A stretch of 64,000 bases of DNA from an uncultured Paracoccaceae bacterium (GCA_947488605.1 CANKZJ010000001.1:558001-622000), one strand, 5' to 3'; counted from the stretch's first letter, positions 1-9,052 are shown. Notes: a model not told the origin generated them from the sequence alone. Numbers and translations are program-made.

Positions 1-423
1 CCGCTCGATTTTGCAACCTTCCAAACCGACATACCGCGTTTGCAGGATGATATTGCACTGGGCGGGTATCCATTTGACGGTGTACTGCCTGCGCCCACTT
101 TGAACTTTGGGACATTGGTTGATCTGCGTGACCTGTCCCAAGATGACAGGATCAGTCGTCTGGATGTCGCAGCAGAACCCAGCAACGCAGGTGGGCCGGT
201 TATGGACGCAAGTGGTGCTGTGTTGGGGATGTTGCTGCCGCGCAGTGGTACTGCACAAACGCTGCCGCCTGAGGTGCAGTTCTCGCTCAAGGGCGCGGTT
301 ATCGCCGATTTGCTGGAACGTGCCGGAATTGCCGCCCGGTTAGGGACCGCTGATGCAGCAAAATCCCCGTTCGCATTGCAGCGGCAGGCGACGGATATGA
401 CCGTTCTGGTTAGCTGCTGGTAA
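1..423 (+). CDS. Trypsin-like peptidase-fold protein, C-terminal part
   Basis: The frame is open from the first base, so the gene begins upstream of the window and only about 140 C-terminal residues are present. The segment resembles the second barrel of trypsin/HtrA-type serine peptidases: a GGYPF turn, then SNAGGPVMDASGAVLGML, which aligns with the catalytic GNSGGP loop and following strands. The residue in the nucleophile position reads Ala instead of Ser, so this may be a non-catalytic relative. The N-terminal half, which would carry His and Asp, is not visible. The stop overlaps the end of the convergent TPP-enzyme gene by 14 bp. The fold call is inferred from this one motif. Confidence 0.6.
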   Translation, partial: PLDFATFQTDIPRLQDDIALGGYPFDGVLPAPTLNFGTLVDLRDLSQDDRISRLDVAAEPSNAGGPVMDASGAVLGMLLPRSGTAQTLPPEVQFSLKGAVIADLLERAGIAARLGTADAAKSPFALQRQATDMTVLVSCW

Positions 424-2005
424 GCATAATATCTGATTTCACCCGAATGACGGTTGGACCCTTAATTGTAAGTGCCGTTTTGATCGCATCCTTGAATGCT
501 TCAAGATCGGAGGGTTCTGCCGCTGCCGCGCCATAAGCCTCGGCCAGTTTCAGAAAATCGGGGTTGCGCTGAACGACAGCATTTGGTGCGATCTGGGCGC
601 GCACCATGCTGTCTTCAATCTCGCCCAGCTTTCCATTGTCCCAAATAATGATGGGAAGGGAGAGTTCCAGCTCAACAGCGACAGCCAATTCTTGGACAGT
701 ATACTGAAAACCGTAGTCACCAAGGATCGCGATGACAGGCTTGTCGCCCACGCCAATCTTGCCGCCAATCGCAGCGGGAAGCGCGTAACCGAGCGTACCA
801 AACCCGTAGGGGTGGTGCCAATGGCCAGGGCGATCCATAGGATAGATCTCTTTGGCGGCATAAGCGAATTGGGTCATATCAGAGTAGAACATGGTGTCGG
901 CAGGGACGGCTTCTTTCAGAGCATCAGCGACGGGGATGATACCGGGACGTTCCGCGTCGATTTCTGCACGCCAACGTGCGCGCGTGTCAGCAACTTCTTT
1001 CGGGGTCCATGTTGTCGTCTTGTCATCAATGATCGCGCTCAAGCTATCCGCCAGATGCGCGCTCGCATCGGCTAGTATCCGCGTTTCTGCGCGGTGTCGG
1101 TCAGATAGGCTTTCATGATCAAGATCAATACGGATCATTGGGGCTGTATGCCCCAGATGATCCCGCCAGAGATCTACTTCACTAAGTCTTGTGCCAACCG
1201 CAACAATCAAATCTGCCGATGCAATTACGTCCGCGCTGCTGGTACGCGCCAAACATGCACCAAAATGCAAGGGACTGTCATCGGGAATGATCCCGCGCCC
1301 AGCATAAGTTGTGAAAGAGGCGGCATTGAGCCTGAGGAAATGTGGCAACCACGCCGCAGTGTTGCGCGATGCACCGCCGCCAAATATGAAAACTGGACGT
1401 TTTGATTGATTGAGTTGCTCGGCCAAAGTGGCGCATTGCAAAGGTGCCGGTTCAGGACAGATAGGCCAATCGACCGGACGGGATAGGGCCACATCCGCCC
1501 GCCCTTCCAGCAGCGAAATTGGGACTTGAATATGTTTGGGTGACGGGACGTTCGTGACCATCTGCATCAGCGCCCGATCAATCAGCGCATAAGCCGCATC
1601 CGCCGTTCGCGCGGTGACAGACCAATCGCAAACCGCTGCTGCCGCCGCCTCTTGATCCTTCATCTGGTGCAACTGCCCGCGCTTTGCCTCGGTCTCGTCC
1701 AGCACTGAGGATATCACCAACATCGGCACGCTATCCGAATACGCCTGCCCCATCGGCGTCATGATGTTGCATAAGCCCGGCCCTGAAATCACGTAAGCCA
1801 CTCCTGGCTTGCCCGTTGCACGCGCGTAGCCATCAGCCATGAATCCGGCGCCTTGTTCATGGCGTGCCAGCACATGGGTGATCCCGGCTTCTTCAATGCC
1901 GCGGTACATCTCTTGGTTATGCACGCCCGGAATGCCAAAGATCGTATCGACACCGCGATCCTTTAGCATATGCGAGATTTGTGCACCAAGTGGGCGAGTG
2001 GTCAT
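410..2005 (-). CDS. Thiamine pyrophosphate-dependent decarboxylase (acetolactate synthase-like family)
   Basis: This 531-residue protein has the three-domain build of the pyruvate oxidase/acetolactate synthase family. The N-terminal Pyr domain carries the cofactor-activating Glu (ARHEQGAGFMADGYARATG, about residue 50), a central domain contains FIFGGGASRN, and the C-terminal PP domain has the TPP-Mg motif starting GDYGFQ and ending near DN (about 429-458). The closest functional guess is the 5-guanidino-2-oxopentanoate decarboxylase type (AruI, arginine transaminase pathway), but substrate cannot be read from sequence. No acetolactate synthase regulatory subunit gene is adjacent, which argues against branched-chain amino acid synthesis. 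It starts 1 bp after the trkH stop, so the two are probably co-transcribed. Confidence 0.8.
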   Translation of the reverse strand: MTTRPLGAQISHMLKDRGVDTIFGIPGVHNQEMYRGIEEAGITHVLARHEQGAGFMADGYARATGKPGVAYVISGPGLCNIMTPMGQAYSDSVPMLVISSVLDETEAKRGQLHQMKDQEAAAAAVCDWSVTARTADAAYALIDRALMQMVTNVPSPKHIQVPISLLEGRADVALSRPVDWPICPEPAPLQCATLAEQLNQSKRPVFIFGGGASRNTAAWLPHFLRLNAASFTTYAGRGIIPDDSPLHFGACLARTSSADVIASADLIVAVGTRLSEVDLWRDHLGHTAPMIRIDLDHESLSDRHRAETRILADASAHLADSLSAIIDDKTTTWTPKEVADTRARWRAEIDAERPGIIPVADALKEAVPADTMFYSDMTQFAYAAKEIYPMDRPGHWHHPYGFGTLGYALPAAIGGKIGVGDKPVIAILGDYGFQYTVQELAVAVELELSLPIIIWDNGKLGEIEDSMVRAQIAPNAVVQRNPDFLKLAEAYGAAAAEPSDLEAFKDAIKTALTIKGPTVIRVKSDIMLTSS

Positions 2006-2006
2006 G

Positions 2007-3455
2007 TCAGTTTCTCCAGAACTTGATGGATAGAATGGTCAGCACGACCATGATCTCAAGACGACCCACAAACATGGCAATCGCAAGGATCCATTTCGCA
2101 GTGTCGTTGATATTTGCGTAGTTGCCAGCAGGGCCAATTTCGAGCCCGAGACCGGGGCCGATATTGGCCAAAGCAGCGGCGGCGCCTGACACGGACGTGA
2201 TGAAATCAAGCCCTGTAAGTCCCAATAAAACGGCCGTGCCACCCAGAGACAGAATAAATGCTACAAGGAATGCGATGACCGAGTTGAGGACGTCTTCGCT
2301 AATGGGTCGCCCATCGTAGCGCGGTGCAAATACGCCGTGCGGGGAATGGATTTGCCTGATTTGGCTTTTGATTGCGGCAAACACCAACTGATACCGGAAT
2401 ACCTTGACCGAGCATGAAGTTGAGCCCGCGCAGCCACCGATCAGACCAATCAAGAAGAACAAGACAATCGGGAATGTACCCCATGTCATATAGTTCGCGC
2501 TCGCATATCCGGTGCCCGTCATGATCGAGGTGACGTTAAAAAGCGCATCACGAAAGCCCTTTTCGGTCATCACGCCGCTGCGGCCCCACAGCCAAGATGT
2601 CATCAGCAGGACGCAAAAGATCACGATCATCAGGAAAACTTGGATTTGACGATCTTTGAACAATGGCTTTGCCGTGCCCGCCATTAACTGGACGAACCGC
2701 ACAAACGGCAATGCCGCAAGGATCATAAAGACCACGGCCACATAGTGGACCCCAGCCCCCCAGGTTGCAAAGGACGCGTCATAGTTCGCCATGCCCCCGG
2801 TTGAAACCGTCGTCATGGCATGCACAACAGCATCAAACCCATCCATACCCGTCACAGAATAGGCAACGACGCAGGCAATTGTCAGCCCGATGTAGATAAA
2901 CGAAATACTGGTTGCGATCTCACCCGCGCGGGGCAAAATCTTGCCGCTTGTATCAAACCCTTCGGAGCGGAAGATCTGCATGCCGCCGACCCGCAATTCA
3001 GGCAAAAATACCATCGCCACAACAACAATGCCGACGCCGCCCAACCACTGTAGCATCCCGCGCCAAAGCTTCATGCCTTCTGGGAGTATCTCGAGGTTGC
3101 CAAATGCGGTTGCACCGGTCGTGGTCAAACCTGACATCGATTCAAAAAACGCATCCGTGAAATTGGCTTGTGTCGCGCCAATCATGAACGGGATCGCGCC
3201 GAAAATCGGCAATGTAAGCCAAACCAGAGACGTCAAAAGAAAGGTCTGCCTCAAGCTTAGGCCTTGCGTCACACCGTTCGAGCAGGCCAGCGCGATCATG
3301 GCACCCGTCAAAACGGTCACAACTGCGCTTTGGAAAAAGACAAACCAGTGTCCGTTGCCTGCAAGCAAATCAACCGCAAGTGGGCCGAGCATGGTAATCC
3401 CAAGCGACGCCACGAGCAGACCGATTACATATCCAACTGGGCGCAAATCTACCAT
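2007..3455 (-). CDS. trkH: Trk-type potassium uptake membrane subunit TrkH
   Basis: TrkH forms the transmembrane pore of the Trk K+ uptake system, gated by cytoplasmic TrkA. The roughly 482-residue protein has about ten hydrophobic segments and repeated selectivity-filter-like loops, including SGLTTTGAT, TVSTGGM and GGCAGSTSCSVKVFR. I chose the ATG at 3455 (MVDLRPVGYVIG) because TrkH proteins begin this way; the frame stays open to an ATG at 3506, which would add 17 hydrophilic residues. Neither start has a strong Shine-Dalgarno sequence. The TPP-enzyme gene follows after 1 bp. No trkA is present in the window. Confidence 0.9.
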   Translation of the reverse strand: MVDLRPVGYVIGLLVASLGITMLGPLAVDLLAGNGHWFVFFQSAVVTVLTGAMIALACSNGVTQGLSLRQTFLLTSLVWLTLPIFGAIPFMIGATQANFTDAFFESMSGLTTTGATAFGNLEILPEGMKLWRGMLQWLGGVGIVVVAMVFLPELRVGGMQIFRSEGFDTSGKILPRAGEIATSISFIYIGLTIACVVAYSVTGMDGFDAVVHAMTTVSTGGMANYDASFATWGAGVHYVAVVFMILAALPFVRFVQLMAGTAKPLFKDRQIQVFLMIVIFCVLLMTSWLWGRSGVMTEKGFRDALFNVTSIMTGTGYASANYMTWGTFPIVLFFLIGLIGGCAGSTSCSVKVFRYQLVFAAIKSQIRQIHSPHGVFAPRYDGRPISEDVLNSVIAFLVAFILSLGGTAVLLGLTGLDFITSVSGAAAALANIGPGLGLEIGPAGNYANINDTAKWILAIAMFVGRLEIMVVLTILSIKFWRN

Positions 3456-3559
3456 GCAAGCAGCGTTGTCCTGACCGCCCGCTAGTGTCAAGAACGCGGC
3501 ACTCATATTTGCATCCGACTGTCGCTTGAAAGCCTCCGCGCGCGGGTTAGCTCTTGATC

Positions 3560-4723
3560 ATGTTTGATCCCTCCTACACCGCAGCCCTTTCCCGTCTGAA
3601 TGCCTTTGTCCCCAAGGCGGGCCGTGACTATGCCAGCAAGCGCAACTATGATGATCTGGCCCACGTATCGGCGCTTTCGCCCTACATCCGGCATCGGGTG
3701 ATCACCGAAGAAGATGTGTTGCGCGCCTCCCTTGCCCGTCACAGCGCCGGAGCCGCCGAAAAGTTTATCCAAGAAGTCTACTGGCGCACCTATTGGAAAG
3801 GCTGGCTTGAGATGCAGCCGAGCGTTTGGGCGATGTATCGCGCAGACCTGCAAGCCGCGCTCAACCGCGTTCAAACTGAAAGTGGGTTGCGGCAGGATTG
3901 GGAAGCAGCGTGCAACGGCGAGACAGGCATTGCGTGCTTTGATCACTGGGCAAAGCAATTGACCGAAACCGGCTATCTGCACAATCACGCAAGGATGTGG
4001 TTCGCATCGATTTGGATATTCACACTGCGCTTGCCTTGGACGTTAGGTGCGGATTTCTTCATGCGCCATTTGCTAGACGGCGATCCGGCGTCAAATACGC
4101 TGTCATGGCGCTGGGTTGGTGGTTTGCAAACCATTGGCAAAACCTATCTCGCGCGGCCCGATAATATCGCGAAGTACACCGAAGGGCAGTTTCATCCCAA
4201 GGGGCTGGCGACGTTTGCAGCGCCCTTAGACGGCATGCCACATCCGCCGCGCGGGCCTTTGCCGACGTCTGACCACTTTGATACAACCTTGAGGACAGGT
4301 CTGCTGGTAACCGAGGAAGACCTATCGCCGGGTTGGTTGATTGATCGCGTGAAGCCTGTTGCGACGGCAACCTTGCAAACGACCCAGCATCGCAGCCCAC
4401 TTGCCGTCAGCGCGCAAGTCGGCGGCTTTACCAGCGGTGCCTTGGCCGATTGTGCAGCCCGTTTTGAGACGCGGTTGGGACCCGCGACACAAGTCACGAC
4501 TGACACAATCGCGGATTGGGCGAAGGCAAACACGCTAGATCAGGTCGTGACGTCCTATGTACCCACCGGACCAACCCGCGACGCGCTGGCCGGTGCACCG
4601 CTTGTTCAGATCATGCGTCCCTACGATATAGCCGCTTGGCCGCATGCCACGCATGGGTTTTTCCGGTTTAAGGAAAAGATACCGGGCCTTGTCGGGCAGA
4701 TAAAAGGTCTCAATATCGCTTGA
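3560..4723 (+). CDS. Photolyase-like FAD-binding protein with unusual C-terminal domain
   Basis: Residues of about 35-215 match the catalytic FAD-binding domain of DNA photolyases/cryptochromes: SPYIRHRVIT, FIQEVYWRTYW (the WRE region), GYLHNHARMWFAS, HLLDGDPASN and the SWRWVGG stretch. A normal photolyase has an N-terminal alpha/beta antenna domain before this; here the FAD domain starts almost at residue 1. The C-terminal 110 residues (about 280-387) instead resemble the end of an antenna domain (TIADWAKANTLDQVV, then RPYD, WPHATHGFF). The order therefore looks swapped or rearranged. The ATG at 3560 is preferred over an upstream TTG. It is divergent from trkH. Enzymatic activity is unproven. 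Confidence 0.8.
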   Translation: MFDPSYTAALSRLNAFVPKAGRDYASKRNYDDLAHVSALSPYIRHRVITEEDVLRASLARHSAGAAEKFIQEVYWRTYWKGWLEMQPSVWAMYRADLQAALNRVQTESGLRQDWEAACNGETGIACFDHWAKQLTETGYLHNHARMWFASIWIFTLRLPWTLGADFFMRHLLDGDPASNTLSWRWVGGLQTIGKTYLARPDNIAKYTEGQFHPKGLATFAAPLDGMPHPPRGPLPTSDHFDTTLRTGLLVTEEDLSPGWLIDRVKPVATATLQTTQHRSPLAVSAQVGGFTSGALADCAARFETRLGPATQVTTDTIADWAKANTLDQVVTSYVPTGPTRDALAGAPLVQIMRPYDIAAWPHATHGFFRFKEKIPGLVGQIKGLNIA

Positions 4724-4782
4724 TAATGCGGCCTGCCGTAACGGCACTTTTCCGCTTTATAGGATTTCTGACAGTGGCCGCA

Positions 4783-4827
4783 TTGCCAACCTCATAAATA
4801 CGCCCATATACTGAACTAACCAGTTCA
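4783..4827 (+). promoter_or_regulatory. Promoter with operator-like dyad before the molybdenum hydroxylase operon
   Basis: A candidate -35 TTGCCA (4783-4788) and -10 TATACT (4807-4812) are separated by 18 bp. A perfect inverted repeat, TGAACT-aacc-AGTTCA (4812-4827), begins at the last base of the -10 and covers the likely transcription start. This is the geometry of a repressor site, and the dyad resembles those of TetR-family regulators. A strong ribosome site (GGGAGGTG) follows, and the ATG is at 4844. No regulator gene lies next to it. Confidence 0.5.
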
Positions 4828-4843
4828 CTTAGGGAGGTGCGGC

Positions 4844-5311
4844 ATGGCAATTCAACTCAATATCAATGGAACTTCACATAATGTGGATTTGCCGGATGAT
4901 GTGCCGCTTCTATGGGTATTGCGCGACGAGATTGGCCTGACGGGCACCAAATTTGGCTGCGGCGTCGCAGCATGTGGCGCCTGTACCGTCCACATCGACG
5001 GCGAGGCGGTGCGATCCTGCCAAGTGGCATTGGCCGATGTTTGGGGTGACGTCACCACAATCGAGGGGATCGGCACACCTGACAATATGGCGACGATCCA
5101 GCAGGCTTGGGTCGATCATCAGGTCGCGCAATGCGGCTACTGTCAGTCGGGACAGATCATGAATGCCGCAGCGCTACTCTCGGAAATTCCGCGCCCCACG
5201 GATCAAGATATTGACGACGCCATGCAAGGCAATCTTTGCCGATGTGGCACCTACCCCCGCATCAAGGCCGCAATCAAAGACGCCGCCACACGCATCACGG
5301 ACGAGGTGTAA
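4844..5311 (+). CDS. (2Fe-2S) subunit of an aldehyde/isoquinoline oxidoreductase-type molybdenum hydroxylase
   Basis: The small electron-transfer subunit carries two [2Fe-2S] clusters. The N-terminal plant-ferredoxin cluster has Cys39, Cys44, Cys47 and Cys59 ([16 protein letters not shown]). The C-terminal helical cluster has Cys97, Cys100, Cys132 and Cys134 ([18 protein letters not shown]). The length of 155 residues is typical of the IorA type. It passes electrons from the molybdenum centre of the subunit encoded 2 bp downstream; no FAD subunit gene follows, matching the two-subunit isoquinoline 1-oxidoreductase-like group, which uses external acceptors such as cytochromes. A strong ribosome site, GGGAGGTG, fixes the start. 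Confidence 0.92.
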   Translation: MAIQLNINGTSHNVDLPDDVPLLWVLRDEIGLTGTKFGCGVAACGACTVHIDGEAVRSCQVALADVWGDVTTIEGIGTPDNMATIQQAWVDHQVAQCGYCQSGQIMNAAALLSEIPRPTDQDIDDAMQGNLCRCGTYPRIKAAIKDAATRITDEV

Positions 5312-5313
5312 TC

Positions 5314-7548
5314 ATGGGACGTGTCAGAACGATTGCCCGCCGCACTTTCCTGATCGGCTCTGCCGCGATTGTCGGTGGTGTCGCCTTTGGGGTCTATCAG
5401 ATCAATAAAGACGCGCCCAATCCGTTGGTAGCTGGCGACGGTGAAGCGACGCTCAATCCTTTTGTGTTGATCAACAGTGATGGTGTGACGCTAATCGCAC
5501 CGCGCGCCGAGATGGGCCAAGGCGTGCACACAACGCTGGCTGCCTTGGTGGCAGAAGAACTCGACGTGGCATGGGAAGACATAACGGTTCTGCATGGGCC
5601 ACCTGCACAGGCCTACTTCAACGCCGTCTTTATCGGGATGGCCATTCCGGGCGCACACTATCAGGACACCCCATTCAAACACGAACTGAGGGAGCAAGTC
5701 GGCAAGGTCGGCAAGCTGCTTGATCTTCAAGCAACCGGCGGGTCGACTTCGATGAAAGATTTCTATGAGCGGATGCGTCATGCCGGCGCATCTGCACGTG
5801 AAGCCTTGAAACTTGCGGCTGCGGATCGGCTTGGCATTGATGCAAGCGTTCTGACCACCAAAGACAGCGCCGTTATCGCCCCCGATGGCACAATGATTGC
5901 CTATTCCGAATTGGCCCAAGCGGTGCGCGATATCACACCACCAGATGTGGCTTTACGCGACAAATCAACGTGGAAGTACTTGGGCAAAGCAATGCCACGT
6001 GTCGATATGGTCGCAAAATCTACCGGCACAGCAGACTACGGTACCGACATAAAACTGGACGGTATGAAATTCGCCACTGTCCGGATGAGCCCGACACGCA
6101 ATGGCATGATCAGCTATGATGACAGCTTTGCCAAAGACATGGATGGGGTCGAAGCGATTATCGACATGGGCGACGGTATCGCGGTCGTTGCAAACAACAC
6201 ATGGCTTGCGATCCAAGCGGCGGAGGCCGTTGAAATCGCATGGGCCCCTGCAACTTATCCGGCTGATACGGTTGGGCTACGCGCGGCAATTGCGGCGTCA
6301 CTTGATACGAAGCCTAATAGCGTTATCCGTGATGATGGTGATGTGAACTCTGCCGTTGAAGATACTGAAGTTAATGCAGAATACTATGTTCCGTGGTTGG
6401 CGCATACCACAATGGAGCCGATGTCCGCTACGGCCCATTTCACAGGTGATGCGCTTGAAATCTGGTGCGGCAATCAGGCACCAACGGCCACACGTGACGC
6501 CTGCGCCGAGGCCGTTGGATTAGACCCAGCACAGGTCACTTTGTATACGACATTGCTTGGTGGCGGTTTTGGTCGCCGGGGCGAAACCGACTTTTCAACC
6601 CAAGCGGCGCGCATTGCGGCGGCTGTCCCCGGCACCCCGATCCGTATGACGTGGAGCCGCGAAGAAGACATCCGCCGCGACTATTTTCGCCCTGCCGCTA
6701 TCGCGCAGTTCCGCGGCGTCGTGCAGAACGGCAAGGCTGTGTTGCTGGACGGAAAGGTCGCAGCACCTTCGGTCCTGCATAATTTGTCGATCCGTCAAAA
6801 CGGCTCCCCCCCGCCCGGCCCTGACCGGCTTCATGTGGAAGGTGCCGCAGATCAACCCTACGCCATACCAAACTTTCGCATAGCAGGGCATCTGACTGAC
6901 ATCAGCGTGCCGATCGGGTTTTGGCGGTCTGTTGGTGCCTCGGTGAATGGTTTCATGCTCGATACCTTTATTGACGAAATGGCCCACGCCGCTGGTGCCG
7001 ATCCGTTGCAGTTCAGACTTGATATGGCACGCGCGGAACATGCACCGTCTGCCGGTGTCATCGAGGCTGTAGGAGAGATGTCAGATTGGACGGGCGAGAC
7101 ACCTGATAATATCGGGCGCGGCATTACCTTTACCTATTCATTCGGTACGCCAGTGGCGGAAGTCGTTGAGGTTGAGGACACAGGCCGCGGCATCAAAATC
7201 AACAAATGCTGGATCGCTGCTGATCTTGGAACGGTACTGGACCCCAGCATCGTTGAGGCGCAAATGACCTCGGGTGCGATCTACGGCTTTTCGGCAGCGA
7301 TGCAGGAAGAAATCACGTTCTTTGACGGTATGCCCGAGCAAAGCAATTTTTACGACTATGACGCGATGCGGATGCATACTGTGCCGGAGTTCGAAGTGCG
7401 TTTGCTTGAAAACAACCCATTCATGGGCGGTGCAGGCGAACCGAGCACGCCACCGTCAATGCCCGCTTTAGGCAACGCTTTGTTTGATCTGACAGGTACA
7501 CGGGCGCGGGAATTGCCGCTGATCAAGACGTTTGATCTGGTTTTATAG
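5314..7548 (+). CDS. Molybdopterin-binding subunit, isoquinoline 1-oxidoreductase beta-like, Tat-exported
   Basis: This is the large catalytic subunit (744 residues) that binds the molybdenum cofactor and hydroxylates an aldehyde or N-heterocycle. It begins with a twin-arginine signal (ARRTFLIGSAAIVGG), so the folded enzyme probably acts in the periplasm; the iron-sulfur partner lacks a signal and would travel with it. Family motifs include EMGQGVHTTLAALVAEEL, the glycine-rich GGGFGRRGETDF, and GGAGEPSTPP near the C-terminus, where a catalytic Glu is expected. The frame is open upstream to 5236, but the Tat signal fixes the start at 5314, 2 bp after the preceding stop. The physiological substrate cannot be deduced. 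Confidence 0.9.
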   Translation: MGRVRTIARRTFLIGSAAIVGGVAFGVYQINKDAPNPLVAGDGEATLNPFVLINSDGVTLIAPRAEMGQGVHTTLAALVAEELDVAWEDITVLHGPPAQAYFNAVFIGMAIPGAHYQDTPFKHELREQVGKVGKLLDLQATGGSTSMKDFYERMRHAGASAREALKLAAADRLGIDASVLTTKDSAVIAPDGTMIAYSELAQAVRDITPPDVALRDKSTWKYLGKAMPRVDMVAKSTGTADYGTDIKLDGMKFATVRMSPTRNGMISYDDSFAKDMDGVEAIIDMGDGIAVVANNTWLAIQAAEAVEIAWAPATYPADTVGLRAAIAASLDTKPNSVIRDDGDVNSAVEDTEVNAEYYVPWLAHTTMEPMSATAHFTGDALEIWCGNQAPTATRDACAEAVGLDPAQVTLYTTLLGGGFGRRGETDFSTQAARIAAAVPGTPIRMTWSREEDIRRDYFRPAAIAQFRGVVQNGKAVLLDGKVAAPSVLHNLSIRQNGSPPPGPDRLHVEGAADQPYAIPNFRIAGHLTDISVPIGFWRSVGASVNGFMLDTFIDEMAHAAGADPLQFRLDMARAEHAPSAGVIEAVGEMSDWTGETPDNIGRGITFTYSFGTPVAEVVEVEDTGRGIKINKCWIAADLGTVLDPSIVEAQMTSGAIYGFSAAMQEEITFFDGMPEQSNFYDYDAMRMHTVPEFEVRLLENNPFMGGAGEPSTPPSMPALGNALFDLTGTRARELPLIKTFDLVL

Positions 7549-7566
7549 GCGTAAGGCGCAAACCTC

Positions 7567-8097
7567 TCAGCCCCCTGCCAACCAAGTATCAAGCGTCTTT
7601 TTCAATGCGGCCCAATCGGTGTATTCTTTATCTTTGTGCGGATCGACATCGTGATCCTTTTGCGCCGCAATCCACCGCATCGCCCATGATTTGAAGAAAT
7701 CATACTCAGAGAACCGAAAAGCGCCGGCGACATGCATGACGGTGGGCGGTGTCCAGCCGCTTTTTTCGGCAAAGCGGCTTACGCAATCTGACAAGCCGTC
7801 CCGATCGGCAGGATCGTCGCCTGCGGCGGCCAATGACACAGACATGAAAGCCGATCGTACTTGCTTCAACGCCGCGGCTTTACTTTTTGCAAACGCCACA
7901 AGAGGCTTTTGATACTTGCCTGCGTGGACGGACCCAGCAAGCAAAACCGCATCAAAGCGGGCCAGTTCGGCGTCTTTTGCATCCTTTGCACCAGCCAACT
8001 CAACGCTATGACCTTGTCCGATAAGGTAATCTGCGGCGTAGCGTGCGATCTTGCGGGTTTGCCCCTCGGTTGAGGCATAGGCGATAAGAATATTCAT
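7567..8097 (-). CDS. Flavodoxin-domain protein, HemG-like protoporphyrinogen oxidase family
   Basis: The 176-residue protein aligns along its length with HemG, the menaquinone-dependent protoporphyrinogen IX dehydrogenase. The FMN phosphate loop is YASTEGQTRKIA near the N-terminus, followed by LAGSVHAGKYQ, SVSLAAAG and a C-terminal KEYTDWAALKK corresponding to the conserved VYTDW. A long insert typical of HemG is recognisable around WAMRWI. Function in haem synthesis is plausible but many roseobacters carry other protoporphyrinogen oxidases, so it may serve another FMN-dependent role. The start at 8097 is set by a clear AAGGAG site. It is convergent with the molybdenum hydroxylase operon. Confidence 0.8.
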   Translation of the reverse strand: MNILIAYASTEGQTRKIARYAADYLIGQGHSVELAGAKDAKDAELARFDAVLLAGSVHAGKYQKPLVAFAKSKAAALKQVRSAFMSVSLAAAGDDPADRDGLSDCVSRFAEKSGWTPPTVMHVAGAFRFSEYDFFKSWAMRWIAAQKDHDVDPHKDKEYTDWAALKKTLDTWLAGG

Positions 8098-8168
8098 TGT
8101 GATACTCCTTGCTGCTGACATCAGCATAGCAAAGACGCACCCAAGCCACCTTGATACATGTCAGGCAG

Positions 8169-8936
8169 CTACCCGGTTTTGCGCAACCCACCTAACGTCC
8201 AAGCGCGGCATGCATCACCAAACGCTTCAAACAATGGGCGCGAAACCGGATCTGCGTCGGCGTTCCATTCTGGATGCCACTGCACAGACAGTGTAAATCC
8301 AGGGGCATCTGCCACATAGATAGCTTCGGGTGTGCCATCAGGTGCGTGGCCATCTATCACGATCCGAGGTCCCGGTTCTTTGATACCTTGCCCATGCAGC
8401 GTGTTTGTCATCACTTTATGGGTGCCAAAAACCTGATGGAATGGTCCGCCTTCGGTCAGCGTGACCTCGTGGCGTAGCTCAAACTTTTCCTCAAGTGTGC
8501 CATCGGGCGGCATGCGGTGGTTATCACGCCCCGGCAAGTCGCGGATTTCGGGATAAAGAGAGCCACCCATTGCAACATTCATCTCCTGAAATCCAAGGCA
8601 AACGCCCATCACAGGTTGGCCCCGCGCGACGCAAGACCGGATCAAGGGCAGCGTGATGTTGTCCCGATCGCGTTCAAACGTGCCGTGCGCTTCGGTTTCT
8701 TCTTCGCCATATTCTTCGGGATGTACGTTGGGGCGACCGCCGGGCAGGAAAAAGCCGTCGCATGTCGCAATGACCTCATCCACGGACAATAGGTCGGGCG
8801 ATGCGGGTATGATCACCGGTACAACCCCCGAAACCTCTGACAAGGCACGTACATTCATCGCACCGGCACCTTGGATAAGGTATTCGTCATTGATCAGGTG
8901 AGAGTTCGAGATAATGCCAACAACAGGCCGCGCCAT
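8169..8936 (-). CDS. Class I glutamine amidotransferase-like, PuuD/gamma-glutamyl-GABA hydrolase family
   Basis: The 255-residue protein has the single-domain Gln-amidotransferase fold of the peptidase C26 family. The nucleophile is Cys113 in GVCLGFQEMNVAMGG and the triad is completed by His221 and Glu223 (VQWHPEWN). PuuD enzymes hydrolyse gamma-glutamyl-GABA in the gamma-glutamylated putrescine pathway, but no other put/puu genes are nearby, so another gamma-glutamyl substrate is possible. An oxyanion-hole stretch FFLPGGRPNV is present. A ribosome site (AAAGGATC) precedes the ATG at 8936. It stands alone between the flavodoxin gene and the glcB region. Confidence 0.85.
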   Translation of the reverse strand: MARPVVGIISNSHLINDEYLIQGAGAMNVRALSEVSGVVPVIIPASPDLLSVDEVIATCDGFFLPGGRPNVHPEEYGEEETEAHGTFERDRDNITLPLIRSCVARGQPVMGVCLGFQEMNVAMGGSLYPEIRDLPGRDNHRMPPDGTLEEKFELRHEVTLTEGGPFHQVFGTHKVMTNTLHGQGIKEPGPRIVIDGHAPDGTPEAIYVADAPGFTLSVQWHPEWNADADPVSRPLFEAFGDACRAWTLGGLRKTG

Positions 8937-9022
8937 CGGTGATCCTTTCCAGTTTCACCTTATCTAGCGTTGATATTGCCTGTTTGGAAGCCACTGGGCT
9001 GCACAACTGCGCCCGCAAATGT

Positions 9023-9052
9023 GCACATGCCGCATTTCTTGGCGGCATGTGC
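9023..9052 (-). terminator. Hairpin downstream of the glcB-glcG-like unit
   Basis: A perfect 11-bp inverted repeat (arms GCACATGCCGC and GCGGCATGTGC, 8-nt loop) sits 7 bp past the stop of the GlcG-like gene. No strong T-run follows on the minus strand; on the plus strand TATTTTCTT follows. It is best read as the terminator of the upstream minus-strand unit. Confidence 0.55.

Noticed and set aside
4728-4758. Terminator after the photolyase-like gene
   Set aside because: TGCCGT-A-ACGGCA is a palindrome with too small a loop and only a short T-run, so it is not claimed.
5236-5313. N-terminal extension of the molybdopterin subunit
   Set aside because: It overlaps the iron-sulfur subunit gene and would hide the Tat signal that begins at 5314.
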